Part shown: positions 21,935 to 32,690 of the stretch, in pieces | Numbering within the stretch: position 1 is the first letter of the stretch | How the letters are laid out: each line of letters opens with the position of its first letter | NCBI GenBank assembly: GCA_037349315.1 | Contig: JBAIAC010000051.1 | Span: forward strand, 29,300,001-29,364,000 | Direction: 5' to 3' | DNA from: Chelydra serpentina | Lineage: Eukaryota > Chordata > Testudines > Chelydridae | Length of the DNA: 64,000 bases | Notes under the pieces: generated by a model | Databases searched by the model: none | Told to the model about the DNA's origin: nothing | Seen by the model: the letters and a program-made list of their open reading frames with translations, nothing else | Made by a program: the position numbers and the translations under genes

Positions 21935-22362
21935 AAAGTTGGAAATAAGATTACTGGAAATTTTTAAACGGTGAGGGTGGTTAACCATTAGAACAGATTA
22001 CCAAAGGAAGTGGTTAATTTTCCAGCACATGGAGTCTTTAGATCAAGAATGGATATCTTTCTAAAACATAAGATCTAGTTCAAACAGAAGTTACTGGACT
22101 AGATTCAGAAAACACTGGATTCTCTGGCCTAGGGATGTAAATATTGTTTAAAAACTTAACCGTTTAAAGATATTTCATTTAAACGGTTAACCAATTAAAG
22201 GGCCAGCCAGGGCCCAGCCAGCAGGGGGCCGGACTGGGGGTTAACCGGTAACACTAATGCTTACTGGTTAACCGGTTAACATCCCTACTCTGGCCTATGT
22301 TATGCAGGAAATAAGACTAGAGGATCTTAACAGTCCCTTCTGGCCTTAATATCTGTGAAAAC
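21935..22362 (+). mobile_element. Old CR1-type LINE 3' fragment
   Basis: Diverged sequence of the CR1/L3 3' type (GGTGAGGGTGGTTAACCATT, then CAGTCCCTTCTGGCC near the end), split by the MITE at 22130-22287. Confidence 0.6.
22130..22287. mobile_element. hAT-like MITE with perfect TSD
   Basis: 158 bp with ends TAGGGATGT and ACATCCCTA, flanked by CTCTGGCC at 22122-22129 and 22288-22295. Rich in TTAACCGGTTAA-like motifs. Inserted in the old CR1 fragment. Confidence 0.88.
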
Positions 22363-22571
22363 TGGATAATGTGCTGGGATTTTATATTTGTGCAATATCA
22401 ACGATACCCTACTTCCACCACTATGAGGAAAGTGCCATTCTGCTTTCAGTTAGAATGTAAGTAAAACAACAGTCAAAAGGGGAGCAGATCTAGAATAAGG
22501 GAAAAGAAGCTGTGACTACACACAGATGTTTAGGTCTCCAGAAAAAGGCAAAACAAAAAACACAAAAGTAC

Positions 22572-22705
22572 CTTAGTTTGGCTGACCGTAGTATCCTTGT
22601 CAGTGAAACGCAGTTTCCTTCCATAAGACCACTTCCAACAGTGGGAAGTATGCTTTTACGACAAGCAACATAGAGAGCACAAGCCAACCAATGCACCACT
22701 TCTCC
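22572..22705 (-). CDS. RBL1: RBL1 coding exon 2
   Basis: 134 nt between acceptor ...TTTGACAG and donor GTACTT. It encodes GEVVHWLACALYVACRKS, then a stretch ending SLTRILRSAKL, and leaves two bases (AG) for the next exon. This is the start of the cyclin-like N-terminal domain of pocket proteins. No frame damage is seen. Confidence 0.94.
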
Positions 22706-23212
22706 CTGTCAAACCAGAAGTAAACAATCAAAGGACAAACTGTTCCAGAGCAACAATGCTCAATTTGCAGTCTCAACTTGTCATCTACTTCAAGTATCTC
22801 TAAAATCCTTTGGGACAGTAACAAGAACCAACATTTACTCGGGGTTGGATGACTGTTTTTTAAAATCTGGCTGGAACAAGGGAACCAAAACTGCCCAAAT
22901 AGAACCACACTATAACTTCCTAGGAGTGGAGGACTATCCTTAATTTTCATGGAACAGAGCAGACTGCAGCTGTCATTGCATACTGTATAGCCCTGAGGTC
23001 TCTGCTGACTGCACCTCTGTATTAAATATTATACTGTAGTACTCCACAAGGCCACAATCTGGCCACTGATCAGCTAGAAACCCATTATCGTTTCTGCAAC
23101 ATCAGTGAAGCTAGCCCCGTCTATTTTATGCCCCTACTGGCACCTTCACATGGAAGTTCTTCCATGCTTCCTTACTGTTGGAATGCCCTCTCCAAACTAT
23201 TGTTAAAGCCCA
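22706..23212. other. RBL1 intron 1, unassigned
   Basis: Intronic sequence next to exon 2. I see no coding, RNA or repeat signature I can name. Confidence 0.5.
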
Positions 23213-24042
23213 TGGGCGCCGGTTTGTACAATTTTTGGTGGTGTCCAGAACGGGTCCAAGCAGAGCTGGGGCAACTGCCCTGGGACCTGCACTTCAGGGG
23301 GATGCGGGGTCCAGGGTGGCCTGTGGGATTAGCGGGGGGCCCGTTGCCAACAGTAGTGAGCAACCTGGCCCCAGCCTGCCCCGCTGGCTCCCGGCATCAC
23401 TCAGGGGGAGGGGGCGGAAGCCGGAAAGAGGGCTTGGGGGAAGAGGTGGGGCGGTGGCATATTCACAAGAGCTGTGTCGTTATCATGTATAGACAGGAAC
23501 AATGTACACAAACACAGTATGTCATACGTAAGTAGTATTAATAAAGTTGATATTCTTAGTTAAATAAAATTTTTTTACGATAGTGATATTGTGCAATATA
23601 GAGAAACTGTTAAATGCTTACTGTTTCCAGTCATTTTTTACATTATTTTAAAAAATATATATCAGCTTACAAGGCAGGTGTGGGGGACGGGACTTGGACC
23701 TGGGGCCATCTGTAGGGAGGTGTGGGGCCTGGGACAACCCTCCACATCACCCCTTCCCCCAAGCCCGCAGCCGATTCCTCTTCCCACCCCCATTCCACAC
23801 CTTCCCCCAATCTCCCACCCCTTTCCAGCTTCCGTCCCCAGTGACACCGGGAGTCAGCGAGGTAGGGCGGAGCGGGACAGGCTGGGGCCAGGTCACTCAT
23901 TGTGGACAGCAACAGGCCCCCCACTAACCCTCCAGGTCACCCTGGATCCCACATACCCCTGAAGCGCAGGGCCCAGAGCAGTTGCCCTAAGGACGGGGCG
24001 GCTCTGAAAATATAAGCCCAAACATTGGTGGAGCTGGGCCCA
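23213..24042. mobile_element. Element with long GC-rich inverted repeats
   Basis: The left arm about 23240-23410 (CTGGGGCAACTGCCCTGGGA...) is an imperfect reverse complement of about 23840-24010. The centre is AT-rich. Probably a nonautonomous DNA transposon; superfamily not assigned and ends approximate. Confidence 0.65.
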
Positions 24043-24777
24043 TATTTCTGAATATCGGTAGAGCACAGACCGATATAATTCGCTGCCTATGTTAAAGCCA
24101 CTTTGTCCTCCTTTAGATCTCTCAAGACCCTCTTCTACTGAGATGCCTATGGTCAATTACTAGCTTCTACACTGATTTACCAGAAGAGTGTCAGTACATA
24201 CAACCCTTCAGAAATAACTTACAAAAGACAGTTTCAAAATTGCATAAGCAAATATTTTCAAAAATAGAAGACTCGCCATCCTAAAATCTAAGCACTGTCT
24301 CTATCTTATTGCACAGACACAAAGATTTCTCAAGTCAAAATATCATTTATTTCTTTTAAAAGTCCTCTTTAAACTGTAACTTGACAAGGTCCTCAAACTC
24401 AGTAGCTCCAAGCTTCCTAGCTTAAATCAGGACAAGTATCAAACAATCCCTCTAGTCTGTCCCACAAGTAGTAGGCAGTGTCAGTAAGCCAGCAGTCCTG
24501 TCAAAAGCAGACATTATCTTACTGTGGTGGTATCTGGATTCCTTTGCTGGCTGGCAAAGGAGAAATCCCAGAAGCACAGGATAATTTCTTCCTCTACTTC
24601 ACCTCTAGCATTCCACACCTAGGGGGTAGGTATTTTGCTTGTATAGTAAACCTCATCTACATGGGAAAGTTGCACTAGTTTAACCTAAGGTGTGAATTTA
24701 AATTAGTATTACTTGGACCCCAGAGAAAGTATGTCAGAAACTCTCTTAGAAAGCTAGTAGTGTTTACGCAAACTAAA
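24043..24777. other. RBL1 intron 1, mostly unassigned
   Basis: No gene seen. About 24640-24777 (TCTACATGGGAAAGTTGCAC...) resembles a piece of an interspersed MITE family but lacks defined ends. Confidence 0.35.
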
Positions 24778-25381
24778 GGCCGGGTCTACACAACAAAGTA
24801 AGGTCAATGCAAGGCAGCTTACATCGACCTTCTTTTGCATGTATCTACACTTAAATTCGTCCCCCCACCTATGTAAATGCACCATTACACTGACAAAGGA
24901 ACATCACCTCCCTAAGCAGCATAAAGCCATGGTTCATGTACTTTGGTTGATGCAGTGCGAGTGTAGACACTGTGTTAGTTATGTCGACCCTAACTATCCC
25001 CCAGCAACCATCCCACAATGCCCCATGCTGATCACTCTGGTCATCATAGTGAACTCCGTGGCCCAGGAGTCACAAAGACTGGAAGCCACTCTCTCCCCTT
25101 TAAAGCCCTGTAAATTTTTGAGATTCCTTTTTCTGATTGCCCAGCTTGGTGAGCACACCTAGCAGCTCTCCATTGTTGATTGCAACTGCTTAGCTAACTA
25201 TGCCATCCACACACTCCAGATGTGCTCCTGCCTGGAGTAGACAGGAGATATTGGCTCTTCTGAGCTTGTGGGGAGAAGAGGCTGTGAAGGCACAGCTCTG
25301 ATCGAGCCATAGAAACGTTGCCTTGTACGAGCAGATTATTCAGGGAAGGTAGGAGAAGGGATATGACAGGGACCAGCAGCA

Positions 25382-26820
25382 GTGACATGTGAAAGCCAAG
25401 GAGCTGCAGCAGCATACCAGAAGGCCAGGGAGGCCAACAACCACTTTGGTGCCAAGCCACAGACCTGCCGCTTTTACAAAGAGCTGCATGCCATCCTCAG
25501 CGGAGACTGCACCACCCCCCTCAAAAGCACTGTGAATACCTCGAAGGAGCCTAAGTTACAAGCCCCTGCCATGAACAGCAAAGAGGAGATGTTGGACGAA
25601 GAGGAGGATGGGAGACCGGTGACCACGGGAACCAGCTGTGCAGTGAGCCAGGACCTATTTTTGACTCCACCGCAGTACAGCACAAGCAAGCCCAATGCAG
25701 GGGAAGGAACCTGTAAGAGTGTACATAAATGTTCAATTACAGAGTTGTCCCCCCGCAAAAAGTAGCAGGACACAATCTTTTCACTTTTCATTAATTTACT
25801 CATGCTAGAAGAGAGGTAGAGCTGCTATCTGATTTTCATTCCCCTCTAGAGCTAGGGAGGGAGACCAAGCATAGCAGTTTGTTTACGTACACATGGATGT
25901 CCCTTGAATCCTCCTGAGAGATCTTGATGAAACTTTCATGGAAGTACTCTGCAATCTTCTGATGGTTTCTAGGGAGGGCTGCCTTGTTTCTTCCTCCAAA
26001 GTAGGACATTTTCCCATACTACTCAGTGATAACTTCAGCAGGCACCATTGCAGTACACAGGCTAGCAGCACATGGGCCCAGGTAGCTTTGGGATGCCAGC
26101 AGCAGCCTTTGTTACCCTCAAGAGTGAGATATCAGCTAAAATCTCCATCAACTGTGGAAAAGGGTGCCAGTATTCATTGTCATTGTCCTATATACTATTA
26201 GAATCATGCAACCATGCAATTCCCTCATTTCCCTTACCCCCCAGTAGGCCATACTCACCATGGCTGATGCAGTGATTGGTGCCATCAAGCAATCCCAAAG
26301 AAGTGAGAATGTAGTGCTTAAAACTTTTGGGGAGCAAGTTCAACATCTTAAGTTTCACTTTCTGTAGTGAATGCACCAACAATAGTACCTCTGTGTGTTT
26401 TATCTTCAGCTGTTGCCACTGTGGCCTTCAGAGTCTCCCCCTCCACATCTGCGGAGCCACATAAGGTGGAGAAAGAAGAGGACTCGGGATAACATGTTCC
26501 AGGATATCCTGCAAGCCAGTGCTGAATCAGACCATAAGCACAGGGCCTGGAGGATGAACACTGCAGACAGCCTGGAAAAGGAAAGAGTGGAGAGGAGAAA
26601 GGCCCAGGAGTCCCAGCAGGAAAAGGAGAGGAAGATGCACTAGGGCACAGTGAAGCTTCTCAGGCAGCAAACACAGATGCAGCAGACTCTGGTGGACTTT
26701 CAGACTCAACAATCCCAGGCTTGCATCTCTCTGCAGCCTGTTGAGAACTCCATATTGAGACCTCATAACCGCCACCGCCCACATTCCACATGGCTACAGG
26801 AGTCGCTGCAGTACCCTTAA
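25382..26820 (+). pseudogene. Harbinger Myb/SANT-like DNA-binding protein remnant
   Basis: Readable parts are 25382-25765 (SQGAAAAYQKAREANNHFG, then CRFYKELHAILSG and an acidic EEMLDEEEDG stretch) and 26395-26760 (RKKRTRDNMFQDILQASAES and a Lys/Glu/Gln-rich coiled-coil-like tail after a stop at 26641). This is the accessory DNA-binding protein of Harbinger elements, which helps the transposase bind and enter the nucleus. Frames are broken between the parts, and the start of the SANT domain is not clearly seen. Confidence 0.7.
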
Positions 26821-27605
26821 CGTCCATTGGAGTAGAGTGATAAAGACAATCACAAATTTACATACACAGACCTGCGAAAGCCACAGTTGGTATCTGTGCA
26901 GCTGAAATGGAAATGAAAATTCTTTCACCATTCATAACTACATTTACTAAGTTTTTAATGTATTTGTTGTGAAATTACAATTTTTTGCACTGATTTTGTT
27001 CCAATAGAATTTTATTCTGTAACATAATTCATCTTGATTAGTTCACAACACATGCTGCTAACTGCTCAGCAGTTCTGAAAGCAACAGTTTACCTGTTACT
27101 TCACGTCACACAATCCACATGACCATTCACAAAACAAATAGGTGAATTAATGTTACATTCCTACATGTACAGCAATCTCCATATGATTCCTACCAGGCCA
27201 TAAAAGAGCAGGGTCAGATAGAGCACACTACAACACCACACATTACTCTGGCTCACTATTAAAACGGTCAATACAAAGCCTTCCTGAGCCATATAGCTCT
27301 GCCTTGAGCCCTTGTATCTGGATGTTCAAATTCAGCAGACAGTCATGCCACCTCTGCTGAAACCTTTCCCCCTTTGCCGTACATACATTATGCAGGCCAG
27401 AGCAGACATCTATAACCATTGGGATATTTTTCTCACTGAGGTCCAATCTTGTGAGTTAACAAAGCCAGCGACCCTTCACAACAAAAAGCAGATTCAACTG
27501 TCATTCCACACAGGCTGAGTCAGTAGTTAAATTGTTCCTTGGTGCAGTCGGGATGGCCGGTGTATGGCCAGGGGAAGAAGGGGTAGGCTGGGTCCCCTAG
27601 GATCA

Positions 27606-27953
27606 CTATTGGCATTTCAACATCTCAATAGTAATCCGCCAGTTGGGAAAGAAAGTCTCTGCTTGTAGTCCTCTGTTCTTAAAGATGCAAGGGTCACGCA
27701 TGTTTCCTGAACAGCCCACATTGATGTCAGTGAAGTGTCCCTGGTGATCCACCAATGCTTGCATAACCACAGAAAGGTAGCCCTTTCTGTTGATGTACTC
27801 AGTAGAAAGGTGGTCTGGTGCCAAAATAGGGATGTAGCAAGGCGGGTTGGTGCCAAGGTGGGCTGGTGCCAAAATAGAGATGCGTGTGTCATCCATGGCT
27901 CCACTGCACTTTGGGAATCCCATTGCTGCAAATCCACCCACTATGTCCTGCAC
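27606..27953 (-). pseudogene. Harbinger DDE transposase fragment
   Basis: 115-codon frame with the first two catalytic regions of PIF/Harbinger transposases: GFPKCSGAMDDTRISI (first Asp) and INRKGYLSVVMQALVDHQGH followed by FTDINVGCSGNMRDP. The third acidic residue lies past the frame end. Further degraded minus-strand transposase sequence appears at about 29170-29480, upstream. Inactive. Confidence 0.8.
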
Positions 27954-28215
27954 ACTGCGAGAGCAGGAGGCAATTAATGGCCCCTCACATTCACATCACA
28001 ACGGCCCCCATGGTAGATTTCCCAACTCTGAATTGATTCCCAACTGATCTGTAGCAATCTGGGGTTGCAAGTTTCCACACTGATTGCCACTCACTTCTCC
28101 ACTATCAGTAAAGCTCTCATTTTGGTGTCCCTGTGCTGGAGGGCAGGTGCGAGCTCGGCACACAAATCGAGGTTAAAAGATTAAAATTATTTAATTTAAC
28201 CGGTTAACTGAAGTA

Positions 28216-29013
28216 CAGTAACTCCTCACTTAACGTTGTAGTTATGTTCCTGAAAAATGTGACTTTAAGCGAAACGATGTTAAACAAATCCAATTTCCCC
28301 ATAAGAATTAACGTAAACAAGGGGGTTAGGTTCCAGGGAAAATTTTTTCACCAGACAAAAGATTGTGTGCGCGCGCACGCGTGTGTACACACACACACAC
28401 ACACACACACACAACGTTTTAAACAAACAATTGAATACTGGTACACAGCGATGATGATAGTGAAGCTTGGTTGAGGTGGAGGAGTCAGAGGATGGGAATT
28501 TCCCAGCGAATGCCTTGCTAAATGAACTAGCACTCCACTGAGCCCTCAAGGGTTAACTCTCACACTCTACAAGCCAGCAGGAAAGGAGGGAGGGCAGACA
28601 GAGACAGATGTGTTTCAGAGCTAGAGATGCGCATTTCCAATTAGGTATCAAGAGTGGGGTCAGAAGTACACTGCCTTGTTAATTAGATCAGCAAGCTGGG
28701 CAGCTGCAGCTTCTGCCTAAGGCAGCAGCTCCCTCCCTCGTGTGTCCCCCCTGCTCTATGGAAGATGGGGTAAGCAAGGTGCAGGAGGACATTAGCCCCT
28801 CCTTTTCTTCCCCTCCCCCCACACAGCAAGCAGGCAGGAGTCTCAGGAAGCAGCACATGGCAGTGGGGGAAGGGACAGCTGAATTGCCATTGATAGCCTG
28901 CAAAACGTTAGAAAGGAGCATTTCACAACGGTAAACGAGCGTGTTCCCTAATTGATCAGCAACGTAAGAACAAAACAATGTTAACCAGGACAACTTTAAG
29001 TGAGGAGTTACTG
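28216..29013. mobile_element. Tc1/mariner-like nonautonomous element
   Basis: About 24-bp inverted ends (CAGTAACTCCTCACTTAACG and its complement with one mismatch) flanked by TA at 28214-28215 and 29014-29015. 798 bp, no transposase. Contains a CA microsatellite. Confidence 0.8.
28386..28413. repeat. (CA)n microsatellite
   Basis: About 14 CA units following a GTGTGT tract. Inside the mariner-like element. Confidence 0.95.
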
Positions 29014-29724
29014 TAGCTGGGGAGGGGGGGCCTGGCACGGCCGGGGCTAGGGTCCAGCATGGCCAGGGTCGGGCCGGCCAGGACTGGGGTCCCTCCCACC
29101 TGCAGCCGCCGGGGTTAATGGTTAACTGGTAAGCCTAATGCTTACCGGTTAACCTTTTACATCCCTAGCCAAAAAAATCTACAGCTCGTCATTCCAAACC
29201 TGCATTAGAATGAGATCCCACCAGTCAGCACTTGTTTCTCGAGCCCAGAAGCAGCACTCCAACATCTGCAGCTATTCTGTGAATGCCGACAACCTTGAAT
29301 TGGTTCTCATGATGTAGCACAGAAATGTGTCCTCCAAGAAATTGTCATGTTCCCCACTGATTTGGTTTTTCAAGTGCCTCTGCAAATACTCTAGGATCGC
29401 ACACCCTGTACTTTCAATGTTTATGACAATAGCGCAAAGCTATGCCATCTCCATGCTTCTGTCAGAGATGATCGACAGCGAGGAGGGCCACATGGGTTTG
29501 TGGAGTTTTGAAATAAAGGTATAAAAATTATGGGATACAGATAATATTATGAGACAGAGACAGCTGCAAACTGGGAAGTGGACCCCATGCTCCCAGTCAC
29601 CCCTGCGTGACTCATTTTGGCCCTATCATGCATTACCAAAACTTCCCAAGACAGAGCACTAGACAGGGGCGAGTTGCACAATGGGATACCTACTCACGGT
29701 ACACTGCACTGCATTGATACAAGT

Positions 29725-29792
29725 TCCACAAAAGCTTATGCCCAAATAAATGTGTTAGTCTCTAAGGTCCCACAAGTACTCGTTGTTTTTGC
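29725..29792 (-). repeat. Truncated interspersed repeat
   Basis: AAAAGCTTATGCCCAAATAA followed by GTTAGTCTCTAAGGTCCCAC is a motif I associate with a common reptilian interspersed repeat; family not assigned. Confidence 0.45.
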
Positions 29793-29930
29793 ATTGATAC
29801 AAGCACTCTTGGTGAGTATAAGCACCACCAGCACAAGCAGCCAAGTATGCACACACACAAGCAATGTACTAGTGACAGCTGTATGCCAATGTAATTTGAG
29901 TCAACATAAGTTTGTAGTGTAGGCATGGCC

Positions 29931-30461
29931 AAAGTACCTCCTGCTCCATCCAACTATCAATCACTGATTCTCTGCCCTAACCAGGTTAGATCAAACTTGG
30001 GGGCTGCTCTAACTTGTGGAAGGGAACTAGGATCTTGCTGGTACACAGCATGCTCCAGCCATTCCTACTTCCTACCCTCCTCACCAGGGGCTGCAGTAAA
30101 CTATATTTGCATGTGGTGTCTGTTCTCCATGCAAATAAGGGAGAAAAGGGTGAAGGACAGGGTAAAATTCTGCCCCAAAATGCTGATTGCGGCCTCCTGA
30201 TTTCTTTGAAAAAGTACGTTCAGCAATTAGGCCGAAAAATTTGGATACCACTGCTCTGACCTTTAAGATCAAGATCATTCTAGCACCCTTTGAAAGCAAG
30301 ACACATATACCCACTTATGTTTCCTCACAAAGACTAAACAAGAACAAGTTCAAATGTTGTATCTGAATCTTCCTCCTATTTCTTAAACAGTTGTTTGTTT
30401 AAATATAAATTCAAATCTCTTTTTGTCATAGGGAAAGAAGTGTTGACTGACCATTCCAAGA
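29931..30461. other. RBL1 intron 1, unassigned
   Basis: No coding or repeat signature recognised. Confidence 0.45.
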
Positions 30462-30931
30462 GACAAGTGAACAGAGAAGTGAAAAGAGAAGACAGAGGGG
30501 ACATGATAGCGGTCTTCAGGTATCTAAAAGGGTGTCTGTCATAAGGAGGAGGGAGAAAATCATAGAATATCAGGGTTGGAAGGGACCTTAGGAGGTCATC
30601 TAGTCCAACCCCCTGCTCAAAGCAGGACCAATCCCTAAGTTGTTCATCTTAGCATCTGAGGATAGAACAAGAAGCAATGGGCTTAAACTGCAGCAAGGGA
30701 GGTTTAGGTTGGACATTAGGAAAAAGTTCCTAACTGTCAGGGTGGTTAAACACTGGAATAAACTGCCCAGGGCAGTTGTGGAATCTCCATCTCTGGAGAT
30801 ATTTAAGAGTAGGTTAGATAAATGTCTATCAGGGATGGTCTAGACAGTAATTGGTCCTGCCATGAGGGCAGGGGGCTGGACTCGACGACCTCTCGAGGTC
30901 CCTTCCAGCCCTAGAATCTATGAATCTATGA
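30462..30931 (+). mobile_element. CR1 LINE 3' end with an inverted CR1 tail inside
   Basis: RT C-terminal remnant ([20 protein letters not shown]) and a 3' tail of a different CR1 subfamily ending AATCTATGAATCTATGA. An inverted 77-bp CR1 tail (30559-30635) interrupts it. Confidence 0.85.
30559..30635 (-). mobile_element. Very short CR1 or SINE tail insertion
   Basis: Minus-strand copy of the last ~77 bp of the CR1/SINE 3' end, starting ATCATAGAATATCAGGGTTG on the plus strand. Confidence 0.8.
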
Positions 30932-31526
30932 AAACACAGGTGGGATTGATTGCTCCCCCAAGTACCCAGTGACAAAAGAGCTTGGGAGGGGCTGCACTCC
31001 CTTCCCAAAAAGGTAACACAGAAGGCTAATAGGAAAGTGTGCTGGAATACAATGATCCCTCAGACCTTAAATGCACCGTGACCAACTAACAATTATGGCT
31101 TGTTTATATTTCAAAGTTAATTCAGATTAAGGTAGGGTGTGAATTTAAGGTGCAATAGCTACTCTTGAACAACTCCGAGTGTGGACACTCTTGTTCCAGA
31201 ACAAAGCACTCTTATTCCAGCATAAAAGTGTCACACATGGACTCCAACTCTGAATAGTTTGGCCTGGTCTTAATGCTTATATTGGCATAACTATATCTAC
31301 GAAGAGTGTGAATAAATGACACCCCCCCCCCCCACTCACCAAGCAACATAGCTATGCTGACTAAACCTCCAGGGTGGACAGAGTTGTGAAGCCAGAAGAA
31401 AGCTTCGGAGGGGATAGCTAATATTGTTAGGGGAGGTTGTGTTCTGGCACTGGAAGCCCTCCTGTCAGTGTACACTACATCCATACATGTCACTCTGCGA
31501 GGGAGACCCAGCCTTCATGTGTCCTT
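30932..31526. other. RBL1 intron 1, unassigned
   Basis: Intronic; a C homopolymer at 31323-31334 is the only marked feature. Confidence 0.45.
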
Positions 31527-31711
31527 GTGGGGAGGGATAGCTCAGTGGTTTGAGCATTGGCCTGCTAAACCCAGGGTTGTGAGTTCAATCCTTGAGGGGG
31601 CCATTTGGGGATATGGGGCAAAAATTGGGGATTGGTCCTGCTTTGAGCAGGGGGTTGGACTAGATGACCTCCTAAGGTCCCTTCCAACCCTGATATTCTA
31701 TGATTCTATGA
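31527..31711 (+). mobile_element. tRNA-derived SINE with CR1 tail, copy 4
   Basis: A box GATAGCTCAGTGGTTTGAGC, B box GAGTTCAATCC, tail ending ATTCTATGATTCTATGA. About 0.5 kb from RBL1 exon 1. Confidence 0.92.
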
Positions 31712-32251
31712 AATAAGTCACCCTTTACCTGGAACGTGTTTGGCCAACCCCCATTGGCAGAGCATTCATCTCCCGCCCAGCGGAGTACAAGCCAAGGTCA
31801 TCAGACCCCTGGGGCTGGAGTCTGATCCGCGCAGCCAGACAGGAGCCCTGGGAACACATGCACATACCTAAGCGGGCGTCTGCGCCAGACCTTCAGCGGG
31901 CGCTCCACGTCTGTCTACAGCCTGCAGCCCCTCCGGCACAGCCCAGCGCTGACCGGGGCTCCCACGGAGCCGAGTCTGCCAGCACGAGCGCTCGCTCACC
32001 AACCCAGAACCAACGGGCATCCAGGGGGGAAGCCTGGGCCCTCCATGGCCGCGGGCGGCCCAGGAGCTACCTCAGCAGCACGGCCCCAGGGTCGCCCTGG
32101 TCGGCACGTAGCCCACTTGCTTGGGCACCGGAGCGGAGCGGCGTCTGCCCGCACCCTTGCGCCGGATCCCGGGGCAGCATCAGCTGGGCCCGGCGCCTGC
32201 CCCCTGACCTGTCGGGCTCCGGGTGGAGCCGCCCACGGCTCTGCCGCTCAC

Positions 32252-32401
32252 CTCCAGGCTGTACGTGCCCTGTAGCGCCGTGAAGTCCCGCAGAGCTTCG
32301 GCGGCGCTGGCCGCGTCCAGGTTGAGGTCCTGGCAGAGGCGGTCGATGGCGGCGCGGGACGAGTCCTGGGCCTCCCCAGCCGGGGGATCCTCCTGGGACA
32401 T
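32252..32401 (-). CDS. RBL1: RBL1 coding exon 1
   Basis: Fifty codons from ATG at 32401-32399 to donor GTGAGC at 32251. The peptide starts MSQEDPPAGEAQDSS and contains DLNLDAASAAEALRDFTAL, like the p107 N terminus. The frame stays open upstream to about 32656, but that part is GC-rich, low in complexity and unlike p107, so it is read as 5' UTR. The start is chosen because the following residues align with the family N terminus. Confidence 0.9.
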
Positions 32402-32460
32402 AGCAGCACCGCAGCCCCCAGCGGCTCCGCGGGCCGAACCCACGAGCCCCTGCGCCCAGC

Positions 32461-32468
32461 GCGCCAAA
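32461..32468. promoter_or_regulatory. Predicted E2F site in RBL1 promoter
   Basis: GCGCCAAA on the plus strand (TTTGGCGC on the minus) fits the E2F consensus TTTSSCGC and lies about 60 bp upstream of the RBL1 ATG. The mammalian RBL1 promoter is known to be E2F-controlled, so the site is plausible. Binding is inferred. Confidence 0.55.
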
Positions 32469-32690
32469 ACCGCTGCACCCGGCCGGCCCCCGTATCCCTC
32501 CGCCCGGCCAGGCCCCGCTTCCGCTCTTCCCTCGGAAGTGGCGCTGCAGGGGAAGAAGATCGGCCCCCTACGGCTTGCCTCTTCCCCGGACGCCGCAAGC
32601 CGCGCTGACAGGCGGCTGGCCGCGGAAGAATATGGGACAGGGGGCGGATACAGCAAGACTTCTGGACTTAATTTGCTCCTGGTACAGGGC

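Larger units (their letters stand above)
28160..29167. mobile_element. hAT-like MITE relative, split by a mariner-like element
   Basis: Outer parts 28160-28213 and 29016-29167 match the MITE at 22130-22287 (TTAACCGGTTAAC motifs, right end ACATCCCTA). The left terminus is eroded. Confidence 0.6.
24778..29930. mobile_element. PIF/Harbinger DNA transposon
   Basis: Imperfect terminal inverted repeats GGCCGGGTCTACACAACAAA and the complement of GGCCATGCCTACACTACAAA. It contains a SANT/Myb-like gene on the plus strand and a DDE transposase on the minus strand, the usual two-gene set. About 1 kb of other elements (28160-29167) is nested in it. The flanking bases could be an AAA duplication. Confidence 0.75.
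346..32401 (-). other. RBL1: RBL1 gene (p107), 5' part: first six coding exons
   Basis: RBL1 is a nuclear pocket protein of the retinoblastoma family. It binds E2F4/E2F5 and cyclin/CDK complexes and represses cell-cycle genes. Six minus-strand exons (32252-32401, 22572-22705, 20668-20868, 817-878, 598-726, 346-506) have GT/AG borders and compatible phases, and sum to 837 nt = 279 codons. The translated pieces follow p107 in order; WMDMSDLPQEFRERMERLER and GIKEHYFKPYISKLFDRK fit p107 better than p130 (RBL2). Only the N-terminal region is here; the pocket A/B domains lie off the left edge. Intron 3 is about 19.8 kb and full of transposons, whereas introns 4 and 5 are only 90-91 bp. Family identity is from remembered protein sequence, not a search. 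Confidence 0.93.
31850..32690 (-). promoter_or_regulatory. RBL1 CpG-rich promoter and 5' UTR region
   Basis: GC- and CpG-dense stretch around exon 1, very unlike the AT-rich flanks. The part at 32402-32690 should hold the transcription start and 5' UTR of RBL1. It has an E2F-type site (32461-32468) and an ETS-like CGGAAGTG at 32533-32540. No TATA box is evident. Start sites cannot be placed from sequence alone. Confidence 0.7.

Noticed and set aside
31858..32283. 141-codon plus-strand ORF at the RBL1 CpG island
   Set aside because: GC-rich antisense shadow of the promoter and exon 1, without protein-like features.
32180..32656. RBL1 start at an upstream in-frame methionine giving a longer N terminus
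   Set aside because: The extra ~85 residues are GC-driven and unlike p107; the start at 32401 gives the family N terminus.
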